NCBI GenBank assembly: GCA_017391185.1
Contig: JAFOZN010000173.1
Span: 1 to 5,222, forward strand
Source: Alistipes sp.
Lineage (GTDB): Bacteria; Bacteroidota; Bacteroidia; Bacteroidales; Rikenellaceae
Reading direction: 5' to 3'
Length of the DNA: 5,222 nt
The notes beneath the pieces are model-generated. The model made no database searches. It had not been told where the DNA came from and saw only the letters and a list, made by a program, of their open reading frames with translations. The number at the start of each line of letters is the position of its first letter. The stretch's first letter is position 1. Made by a program: the position numbers and the translations under genes. Positions 1-5,222 of this stretch are shown piece by piece.

Positions 1-239
1 AATATGGAGGTTATACTTTAGAGATCGTAACACGCGACAAATGTTCGGGAAGCGTCAAGGCTACACTCGATGGTAAGGAGTATGATTTCAAGACGCTCAA
101 CAAGGAGAGAATATATATTGGTAAGCGTTTCATGAATCGAAAAGCATTGACAGCCAATATTAATAGTAGTGCAAGGAGCATTAACAGCCGCAAGAAAACA
201 AACATAAAGAGTGTGCGAATCTCAATATATGAGATGTAA
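1..239 (+). CDS. C-terminal fragment of an unrecognised protein
   Basis: An open frame enters from the left edge (first full codon at position 3) and runs 78 codons to a TAA at 237-239. The other two plus frames stop early, at about 19-21 and 75-77, so this is the only forward frame that can carry a gene tail. The visible residues begin YGGYTLEIVTRDKCSGSV and end in SVRISIYEM. The first part alternates hydrophobic and polar residues (TLEIVTRD, KATLDGKEYDF) as in beta-strands. The last 45 residues are rich in Lys, Arg, Asn and Ser, with a single Cys near the start. There is no membrane segment and I recognise no family motif, so I assign no function. The stop lies 15 bases before a strong terminator hairpin, which is where the end of a real transcription unit is expected. 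A reverse-strand frame at 11-205 overlaps it and is probably a shadow. Confidence 0.6.
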   Translation, partial: YGGYTLEIVTRDKCSGSVKATLDGKEYDFKTLNKERIYIGKRFMNRKALTANINSSARSINSRKKTNIKSVRISIYEM

Positions 240-254
240 TACTAAGCTCCAAAC

Positions 255-295
255 AAAACGATGGCTACTTCCTAAAGTGGAGTAGCCATCGTTTT
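255..295. terminator. Bidirectional intrinsic terminator between convergent genes
   Basis: The 15-base arms at 255-269 (AAAACGATGGCTACT) and 281-295 (AGTAGCCATCGTTTT) are perfectly complementary around an 11-base loop. The stem could extend by a T-G wobble (270/280) and a C-G pair (271/279). The outer four pairs are A-T, so each strand ends its hairpin in a T run: TTTTATAAT on the plus strand and TTTTGTTTG on the minus strand. It sits between the plus-strand stop at 239 and the minus-strand ligase stop at 315, so it can end transcription from both sides. Confidence 0.9.
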
Positions 296-314
296 ATAAT
301 AAGTGGGAGATCCA

Positions 315-2000
315 CTATTTATCCTGATACAAGAATCGTTTGATAGACTTCTTAGGAGTCTTCTCGAACTCTGTATCGCGAATCTCATAGAGACCTACAC
401 GCTCATACGAAGCAACCAAAGTGTTGAGATTCTTGATATTATCAGCCATCATCTTATCCAAAGCCTCCTTATCGATACCCTCCTGCTTAGCCTGATCGTA
501 ATCAGGATAGATAAGTGCAGTCAAGACGCCCTTACGCTCCACGATAAGTGACTCCATCACAAGTGGCATATTATTGAGTTTATCCTCGATCTCCTCTGGA
601 TAGATGTTCTGACCTGTACCTGTAAGGATCATAGTCTTGCAACGACCCTTGATATAGATCGTACCGTCTGGATCCATGATACCCATATCTCCTGTATGCA
701 ACCAACCGTCATCATCCAAAACTGCCTTAGTAGCCTCCTCGTTCTTATAATATCCCATCATTACATTCTCGCCATGAACAAGAATCTCACCTGCGATATT
801 CTGAGGATCCATAGAGTTAATCTTGACATCCATAACGCCATGAAGCATCTTACCGCACGATCCGCTCTTGAACTCACATGGAGCAGTAACGCTAATCAGC
901 GGAGCACACTCGGTCATACCGTAACCAACAGTAAGTGGGAAATTAATCTTACGCAAGAATGCCTCAGTCTCCATGTTGATAGGCGCACCACCTACGATAA
1001 AAATCTTGGCCTCGCCACCGAAAGACTCCAAAAGTTTAGCTCTAATGATTGAATAAAGTGCAGTATTGAGCAATGGAATCTTCATAGCAATACTCATAGG
1101 ACCCTTCTCCAACATAGGGAGAATCATCTTACGATAAACCTTCTCCAATACCAAAGGTACGCTACATACCATAGTAGGCTTGACATCCTTCATAGCATCG
1201 ACCAAAATCTTTGGAGATGGCATCTTACCGAGCAAAGTCACATGACCACCAACTACCAACTGAGCCAAGAAATCAAAAGCACAACCATAAGCGTGAGCCA
1301 ATGGCAAGAACGAAAGTGTACGTCCGTGCTTATGCAAGAAGAACTCTCCTGTCTCTGGGTTCATAAAGCCCTTACCAAAGACCATATTTCCTGTAAGGTT
1401 ATTCACCGAGAGCATTACTCCCTTAGAAGAACCTGTAGTACCAGAAGTATAGTTGAGCAAAATCATCTGCTCGTTTGGTACCTCTGGGTATTTGATATCC
1501 TCAATAGAGAAACCATTAGGATACTTCGCCTTGAAATCTGCATCCCATGAGGCTACAATCTGTGCGAGTGCATCACCCTCCTTCTCGTAGGCTACGCTGA
1601 AGTCGTTGACAATCATAGCAGCCTCCAACTCAGGCATACGGTCTGAGTCAAAAGTCTGCCAAAAAGTATCACCTGCAAATAGCATACGGCTCTCCGAGTG
1701 AGTGATGATATTCTCCACATCAACAGGATTAAAGTCCTGCAAGATAGGCACAGTCACTGCACCATAGGTGATAGTAGCGATATAGGTAATACACCAATTG
1801 ACATTATTACGACCAATAAGCGCAATCTTATCACCTTGCTTGATACCATATTTCTCGAAGAGCAGATGCAAACGAGCGATTTGCTCTGCCATCTCGAAAT
1901 AAGTAACAGATTTCTTACCAAAATAATCTGTCAAAGCGGGCAAATCGTGATTTTCACGGAAGCTCGCCTCATACATCCTTATTAAATTCTCCTGTAACAT
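315..2000 (-). CDS. AMP-forming long-chain acyl ligase (acyl-CoA synthetase, ANL superfamily)
   Basis: This 561-residue protein is a complete adenylate-forming ligase of the long-chain fatty acid-CoA ligase type. Such enzymes join a fatty acid to AMP using ATP, then transfer the acyl group to CoA or, in some members, to acyl carrier protein. Motifs in order: the P-loop YTSGTTGSSKG at 184-194; LPLAHAYG at 232-239; the acyl-binding A5 motif GYGMTE at 359-364; the ribose-binding aspartate in GWLHTGD (Asp438); hinge motif GRCK at 452-455; G-loop and YPEEIE at 467-472; and a C-terminal TPKKSIKR at 548-555 where the A10 catalytic lysine belongs. Here the residue just before the Ile is Ser552, with lysines at 550 and 551. 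There is no signal peptide or clear membrane span, so it is probably cytoplasmic or peripheral to the membrane. The start at Met1 is followed by a second Met at residue 9. Upstream of Met1 there is only AAGATAGATT and no strong Shine-Dalgarno. It lies 57 bp downstream of plsY with no intervening promoter, so it is probably cotranscribed. Substrate chain length and the CoA/ACP choice cannot be read from the sequence. Confidence 0.93.
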   Translation of the reverse strand: MLQENLIRMYEASFRENHDLPALTDYFGKKSVTYFEMAEQIARLHLLFEKYGIKQGDKIALIGRNNVNWCITYIATITYGAVTVPILQDFNPVDVENIITHSESRMLFAGDTFWQTFDSDRMPELEAAMIVNDFSVAYEKEGDALAQIVASWDADFKAKYPNGFSIEDIKYPEVPNEQMILLNYTSGTTGSSKGVMLSVNNLTGNMVFGKGFMNPETGEFFLHKHGRTLSFLPLAHAYGCAFDFLAQLVVGGHVTLLGKMPSPKILVDAMKDVKPTMVCSVPLVLEKVYRKMILPMLEKGPMSIAMKIPLLNTALYSIIRAKLLESFGGEAKIFIVGGAPINMETEAFLRKINFPLTVGYGMTECAPLISVTAPCEFKSGSCGKMLHGVMDVKINSMDPQNIAGEILVHGENVMMGYYKNEEATKAVLDDDGWLHTGDMGIMDPDGTIYIKGRCKTMILTGTGQNIYPEEIEDKLNNMPLVMESLIVERKGVLTALIYPDYDQAKQEGIDKEALDKMMADNIKNLNTLVASYERVGLYEIRDTEFEKTPKKSIKRFLYQDK

Positions 2001-2057
2001 AATCTATCTTAAAAAATTCCTTTGTTTCCTTTCCCAATTCCCTTATTAGCTTGTACA

Positions 2058-2780
2058 TTATTTATTCTCTGGACCCTGTTTCTTCCAGATATAAATCTTA
2101 GATTCAGTACCAGCCTTCAATCGCTCGATATTTTTACGATGTGACCACAAAAGCAAGCCCGCCACGAAGAAAGCGAAGATGATGAAAGTCACTGAGATAT
2201 CTGAATATCGAGACCACTGACCTGTGGAATATGTAATCACAAAAATAGGGAAACAGCAACCCGCTGTCATAGATGCCAAAGAGACGTAATGGCTAAACAA
2301 AAATACGATCAACCATACACCGAAGCACATCAAAACAATCGGAGGATAGATACCTGTAACAGCACCCACCAATGTTGCAACACCTTTACCTCCCTTAAAA
2401 TTGGCAAAAACAGGGAAGATGTGACCTAAAACAGCCGCAAATACAGCTAAGATCTTGAGATTGATCAACCAAGCTGCGTTGATATCCGAATCATAACGCA
2501 TCAGCATACCAACCAAAGTAACCGCCGCAAATCCCTTGAAAAAATCCAAAGCAAAGACAGGAATAGCAGCTCGGCGTCCCAAGACTCGAAGCATATTGGT
2601 CGTACCCGCATTCTTCGAGCCATGCTCACGGATATCTACACCATAATATCGCTTACCGATCCACACCGCACTCGGAATAGAGCCCAAAACATAAGCGATA
2701 ATCAATACTGTAATAATACAATAATATGTAATAAATCCCCAATTAGCCATAATCAAAAAAAATAATTTGCAGAGTCTCAT
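2058..2780 (-). CDS. plsY: Glycerol-3-phosphate acyltransferase PlsY (acyl-phosphate dependent)
   Basis: PlsY is an integral membrane enzyme that moves an acyl group from acyl-phosphate (made by PlsX) to the sn-1 position of glycerol 3-phosphate, giving lysophosphatidic acid, the first step of phospholipid synthesis. All three family motifs are present: GSIPSAVWIGK at 33-43 followed by Asp49, Arg51 and GSKNAGTTN at 54-62; GHIFPVFANFKGGKGVAT at 119-136; and HRKNIERLKAGTESK at 214-228. Hydrophobic segments at about 16-35, 72-93, 108-126, 140-162, 165-184 and 196-212 fit a polytopic membrane protein. At 240 residues it is longer than the usual 200-220, partly because of a short N-terminal extension. 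Met11 (codon 2748-2750) would give 230 residues and is a credible alternative start; neither start has a good Shine-Dalgarno. A consensus promoter lies about 65-95 bp upstream of Met1. The gene is first in the apparent operon with the acyl ligase and is divergent from the YitT gene. Confidence 0.96.
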   Translation of the reverse strand: MRLCKLFFLIMANWGFITYYCIITVLIIAYVLGSIPSAVWIGKRYYGVDIREHGSKNAGTTNMLRVLGRRAAIPVFALDFFKGFAAVTLVGMLMRYDSDINAAWLINLKILAVFAAVLGHIFPVFANFKGGKGVATLVGAVTGIYPPIVLMCFGVWLIVFLFSHYVSLASMTAGCCFPIFVITYSTGQWSRYSDISVTFIIFAFFVAGLLLWSHRKNIERLKAGTESKIYIWKKQGPENK

Positions 2781-2833
2781 TTCAACCCAACACCACTACG
2801 GATTATCCCAAAGTCTCTGCTGTTTAAACAAAA

Positions 2834-2854
2834 TCTATCATTTACAAAGATAGA
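2834..2854. repeat. Imperfect palindrome centred on the plsY -7 element
   Basis: TCTATC at 2834-2839 is the exact reverse complement of GATAGA at 2849-2854. With TT at 2841-2842 opposite AA at 2846-2847, eight of nine positions in each arm pair around a centre at 2844. The repeat covers the whole -7 element and the predicted transcription start. It could be a repressor-binding site or chance in an A+T-rich stretch; nothing else in the window carries the same site. Confidence 0.35.
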
Positions 2855-2875
2855 AAAAAAAAGGCAATTATCCAA
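2845..2875 (-). promoter_or_regulatory. Bacteroidetes-type promoter for plsY and the acyl ligase
   Basis: On the minus strand a TATCTTTG at 2852-2845 matches the -7 consensus TAnnTTTG exactly. A TTG at 2875-2873 lies 20 bp upstream as the -33 element, and the spacer includes a run of nine T. The expected start of transcription is about 2838-2841. That leaves a leader of roughly 60 nt to the Met1 codon, or about 90 nt to Met11. The assignment rests on the known Bacteroidetes consensus and the correct orientation and distance. Confidence 0.7.
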
Positions 2876-2912
2876 TTTATATAATATATTTTTAGACAAA
2901 CCAGAGACCTTA

Positions 2913-2928
2913 TGCGACATTTGCGACA
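2913..2928. repeat. Tandem heptamer TGCGACA with 9-bp period
   Basis: TGCGACA occurs at 2913-2919 and again at 2922-2928, separated by TT. A 9-bp period is close to but short of one helical turn, so two subunits would not sit exactly in phase. The repeat lies about 40 bp upstream of the plsY -33 element, where an activator site would be plausible. It is only two copies, so chance is possible. Confidence 0.4.
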
Positions 2929-3143
2929 CAAAAATCGTCTATTTTTATCTCAATTCAAAATATATGTGGTTAAGGGGGTAAGGTTGTTGTAAAGGCCGTT
3001 TCTGATTGACGAAAATGACTATTTTGTGGCGAAATGCCCATGTTTTTCGCGATATATACGATTGTAAACCGCGAGCCAAGAGTTACGAAATAATAGTCAG
3101 AAGAGATAAGAAACCCTTCACTCTCTACTCTTTGGTCTGGCTA

Positions 3144-3173
3144 TTGTAATTTATGGAAAAATTACTAACTTTG
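3144..3173 (+). promoter_or_regulatory. Bacteroidetes-type promoter for the YitT-miaB pair
   Basis: TTG at 3144-3146 and TAACTTTG at 3166-3173 are separated by 19 bp, an excellent match to the Bacteroidetes -33/-7 consensus. Transcription should begin at about 3178-3180, leaving a leader of only about 14-16 nt before the ATG at 3194. A leader this short leaves no room for a riboswitch or attenuator. Confidence 0.8.
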
Positions 3174-3193
3174 AGCCATAAAACAAAGAAATT

Positions 3194-4189
3194 ATGTCAG
3201 CAAAAACAACTATCAAAGATTTAATAAGCAACTATACATGGTGGAGAGAGATGTTTACCATCATCTTTGGTTGCGTGATCGTATCTTTTGGATTCGTACT
3301 CTTTATCAACCCCTACAACATCGTACCTGGAGGTGTATATGGTTTGGGTATCGTATTGCATAATATCTTCCCAGAGATTCAGATCGGTACTTTCGGATAT
3401 ATGTTCGATATTCCGCTTCTGATCATCGCTATCATTCTTTTCGGTAAGCAATTTGGCGGACGTACAATCTTTGCTGCGATGATGACCCCGGGTTTGATGA
3501 ATATTGTCACCATGTTGGTTTACCCCAATCAAGAGGCAATACAATCGTTGGATCCTGCACTGCTCATGGGTGGAGTTTTGAATCTTTCAGATCATTTAAT
3601 GTTGACATGTATTTTGGGCGGTACAATCATCGGAACGGGACTTGGCTTGGTGGTAAGAAGCAATGCGACTACGGGAGGTACTGACGTTATTGCCATGATA
3701 CTCAACAAGTATCTGCATATTCCATTTTCAAGAGGCGTACTTATAGCTGACGCATGCGTGGTTTTGGCAGGTTTGGTCGTTATCGGATTTGGTATTGGTA
3801 GCGAAGATGGTGCTTCGAGCGAAGGATGGCTACTTTCGCTCTATTCGCTAATCTGTATCTTTGTGGCAACTCGCGTGGTGGATTATGTGATTGACGGTGC
3901 TTCGTATGATAAGTTGCTCTTTATCATCAGCGATGACAAAGATGAGGAGCTTCGTAGCTATATCATCAACGATATGGAGCGAGGTGGCACATATATCAAG
4001 TCAACAGGTCTATACAGCAAAAAGGAGAAGCAGATGATTTTCTTGGTCATTAGCCGCCGAGAGGTTGCTCAGGTACAACGTAAGATCAAGGAGATTGATC
4101 CTAAGGCATTCTTGGTTGTAACCGATGCTTACGACACCTATGGCGAGGGCTTCAAGCCATTCCCTGATAAGGATAACATGTTAAATTAG
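3194..4189 (+). CDS. YitT family membrane protein (DUF161 plus DUF2179)
   Basis: This 331-residue protein has the YitT-family layout: an N-terminal multi-span membrane domain (YitT/DUF161, about 15-230) and a C-terminal cytosolic DUF2179 domain (about 236-318). Family signatures include [18 protein letters not shown] at 39-56, a glycine-rich repeat-like [14 protein letters not shown] at 157-170, and in DUF2179 the [18 protein letters not shown] stretch at 264-281, VISRRE at 285-290, and IDPKAFLVV...GEGF at 301-320. Hydrophobic segments fall at about 20-38, 68-84, 92-109, 136-154, 181-200 and 211-228, with weaker hydrophobic character at 44-58. There is no cleavable signal peptide. The family's substrate is not established; transport or export is inferred from the architecture, and DUF2179 may sense a ligand. 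The start is fixed by the promoter 20 bp upstream, with AAAGAA rather than a true Shine-Dalgarno before it. miaB follows after 19 bp, so the two are probably cotranscribed. The family call is firm and the function is unknown. Confidence 0.93.
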   Translation: MSAKTTIKDLISNYTWWREMFTIIFGCVIVSFGFVLFINPYNIVPGGVYGLGIVLHNIFPEIQIGTFGYMFDIPLLIIAIILFGKQFGGRTIFAAMMTPGLMNIVTMLVYPNQEAIQSLDPALLMGGVLNLSDHLMLTCILGGTIIGTGLGLVVRSNATTGGTDVIAMILNKYLHIPFSRGVLIADACVVLAGLVVIGFGIGSEDGASSEGWLLSLYSLICIFVATRVVDYVIDGASYDKLLFIISDDKDEELRSYIINDMERGGTYIKSTGLYSKKEKQMIFLVISRREVAQVQRKIKEIDPKAFLVVTDAYDTYGEGFKPFPDKDNMLN

Positions 4190-4208
4190 TCATACTTATA
4201 TATTAAAT

Positions 4209-5222
4209 ATGAATAATATCAACACCCTACGCCCGATTACGGGTGATGGTCGCAAACTCTTTATCGAGACCTACGGTTGCCAGATGAATGTCGGCGATAC
4301 GGAGATTGTTGTCTCGATCATGCAACAAGAGGGATATATATATACAGAAAAGATCGAAGAGGCAGATATCATCTTGATCAATACCTGCTCCATTAGAGAT
4401 AACGCAGAGCAGAGAATTTGGGGACGTCTGAGCGAAATGCGCCGTTTCAAGCGCAAGAAGCCTTCACTCCTGATCGGTATTATCGGTTGCATGGCCGAGC
4501 GATTGAAGGAGCAGCTCACCGAAGGAGACTTAGCAGTAGATATAGTAGCAGGCCCCGATGCATACCGCGATTTGCCACGTTTGGTGCGCGTAGCCGAAGG
4601 CGGAGATAAGGGTGTAAATACCATTCTCTCATTGGAGGAGACTTATGCTGAAATTGCTCCCGTAAGAATCGACAAAAACGGAGTGAGTGCATTTATCGCC
4701 ATCATGCGAGGATGCAATAACTTCTGCTCTTATTGCGTGGTGCCATATACTCGTGGAAGAGAGCGTAGCCGTGATGCCGAGACTATCATTGCGGAGGCTC
4801 GTACACTATTCGAGAATGGCTATAGAGAGGTCACGCTCTTGGGACAGAATGTAAATTCATACCGCACGGGAGATGTCGATTTCCCTGCTTTGGTGAAGGC
4901 TGTGGCGGAGATTTCTCCACTCTTAAGAGTTCGTTTCTCGACCTCGCATCCAAAGGATATGAGTGACGAATTATTGCAGGTGATGGCTTCGATGCCTAAT
5001 ATCTGCCGTGCAATACATCTGCCAGCACAATCGGGTTCATCAAGAATGCTCGAAAAGATGAACCGTAAATATACTCGTGAGTGGTACTTGGGTAGAGTCG
5101 AGGCTATACGTCACTATATGCCCGATTGCGCCATCACTACCGATTTGATTGCTGGATTTACGGATGAGACCGAAGAGGATCATAAGCTCACGCTATCGCT
5201 GATGGAGGAGGTAGGGTACGAT
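4209..5222 (+). CDS. miaB: tRNA-2-methylthio-N6-dimethylallyladenosine synthase MiaB (3' truncated by window)
   Basis: MiaB is a radical-SAM enzyme that adds a methylthio group at C2 of N6-isopentenyladenosine-37 (ms2i6A) in tRNAs reading codons that begin with U, which supports decoding accuracy. The first 338 residues are present. The N-terminal methylthiotransferase domain has ETYGCQMN at 20-27, [12 protein letters not shown] at 58-69 and IIGCMAER at 91-98; Cys24, Cys60 and Cys94 should bind the auxiliary [4Fe-4S] cluster. The radical-SAM CxxxCxxC is Cys169, Cys173 and Cys176 ([20 protein letters not shown]). LLGQNVNSY at 210-218, FSTSHPKD at 243-250 and HLPAQSGS at 270-277 follow. [12 protein letters not shown] and GQNVNSY favour MiaB over the relatives MtaB and RimO. 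The rest of the radical-SAM domain and the TRAM domain, roughly 100 residues, lie beyond the window; the window ends exactly on a codon. The first ATG gives a normal 17-residue lead to KLFIETYGC. There is no Shine-Dalgarno in the A+T-rich 19-bp gap after the YitT gene and no promoter there, so it probably depends on the YitT promoter. Confidence 0.97.
   Translation, partial: MNNINTLRPITGDGRKLFIETYGCQMNVGDTEIVVSIMQQEGYIYTEKIEEADIILINTCSIRDNAEQRIWGRLSEMRRFKRKKPSLLIGIIGCMAERLKEQLTEGDLAVDIVAGPDAYRDLPRLVRVAEGGDKGVNTILSLEETYAEIAPVRIDKNGVSAFIAIMRGCNNFCSYCVVPYTRGRERSRDAETIIAEARTLFENGYREVTLLGQNVNSYRTGDVDFPALVKAVAEISPLLRVRFSTSHPKDMSDELLQVMASMPNICRAIHLPAQSGSSRMLEKMNRKYTREWYLGRVEAIRHYMPDCAITTDLIAGFTDETEEDHKLTLSLMEEVGYD

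Larger units (their letters stand above)
2781..3193. other. Divergent intergenic region, 413 bp
   Basis: The region separates the plsY and YitT start codons. Its left end holds the plsY promoter and its right end the YitT promoter. The roughly 240 bp between them (about 2900-3140) hold no supported gene. I see a tandem TGCGACA repeat at 2913-2928 and a short hairpin with arms GCGAAA (3029-3034) and TTTCGC (3045-3050), which lacks a T run directly after it. The longest forward ATG frame noted there, 2912-2992, encodes only 26 residues with no ribosome-binding site. No tRNA or rRNA signature is visible. The middle could carry regulator sites, a small RNA or nothing functional. Confidence 0.5.

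Noticed and set aside
303..1985. Four forward-strand ORFs (303-551, 696-1052, 1242-1550, 1698-1985) opposite the acyl ligase
   Set aside because: All lie antisense to a gene with clear ANL motifs and none shows a recognisable domain or start signal.
2154..2780. PlsY motif reads GSKNAGTTN rather than the more usual GSGNxGATN
   Set aside because: The same variant is, to my knowledge, normal for Bacteroidetes PlsY; the catalytic context and the other two motifs are intact.
2813..2908. Inverted heptamers GTCTCTG (2813-2819) and CAGAGAC (2902-2908) flanking the plsY promoter
   Set aside because: Only seven bases over an 82-base gap, with no extension or further copies; this is easily due to chance.
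2912..2992. A 26-codon forward ORF (MRHLRHKNRLFL...) in the intergenic region
   Set aside because: It has no ribosome-binding site, no promoter at the right distance, no family resemblance, and a length expected by chance.
3221..3544. A 107-residue reverse-strand ORF inside the YitT gene
   Set aside because: It is charged, low in hydrophobic order and fully overlapped by a well-supported membrane protein gene, so it is a coding shadow.
4271..4624. Reverse-strand ORF of 117 residues and a forward one at 4418-4609 within miaB
   Set aside because: Both are out of frame with miaB, whose iron-sulfur motifs run through the same bases; the low-complexity Ser/Arg-rich translations are typical shadows.
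5159..5176. MiaB reads GFTDET where many bacterial homologues read GFPGET
   Set aside because: From family knowledge, Bacteroidetes MiaB proteins vary at this site while keeping the following TEEDH stretch, so it is probably lineage variation rather than a defect.

Overview
The window looks like ordinary chromosomal DNA from a member of the Bacteroidetes, most likely a Bacteroidales-type bacterium of moderate G+C. Three things support this. Both recognisable promoters match the Bacteroidetes sigma consensus (TTG, about 19-20 bp, TAnnTTTG). The start codons lack good Shine-Dalgarno sequences. PlsY carries the GSKNAGTTN variant of its first catalytic motif, which I associate with this phylum. 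I cannot assign a genus.

Layout: positions 1-239 hold the last 78 codons of an unrecognised plus-strand gene. It is followed by a strong bidirectional terminator (255-295) shared with a convergent minus-strand pair. That pair, read right to left, is plsY (2780-2058), a membrane glycerol-3-phosphate acyltransferase, and then an AMP-forming long-chain acyl ligase (2000-315). The two are 57 bp apart with no promoter visible between them, so they look like a two-gene lipid operon. A 413-bp divergent intergenic region (2781-3193) contains one consensus promoter for each direction and about 240 bp with no gene that I can support. To the right, on the plus strand, is a YitT/DUF161-family membrane protein with a C-terminal DUF2179 domain (3194-4189). 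After a 19-bp gap comes miaB (from 4209), the radical-SAM tRNA methylthiotransferase, which is cut by the window end after 338 codons.

Functionally, the left operon concerns fatty acid activation and the first acylation step of phospholipid synthesis. The right operon pairs a membrane protein of unknown substrate with a tRNA anticodon-loop modification enzyme. I found no mobile element, CRISPR array, RNA gene or defence-like cassette, and I do not think the window contains a new system. The points most worth a second look are the shifted lysine in the ligase's C-terminal A10 motif, the pairing of an acyl ligase with PlsY, an imperfect palindrome centred on the plsY -7 element, and the unexplained middle of the divergent intergenic region.
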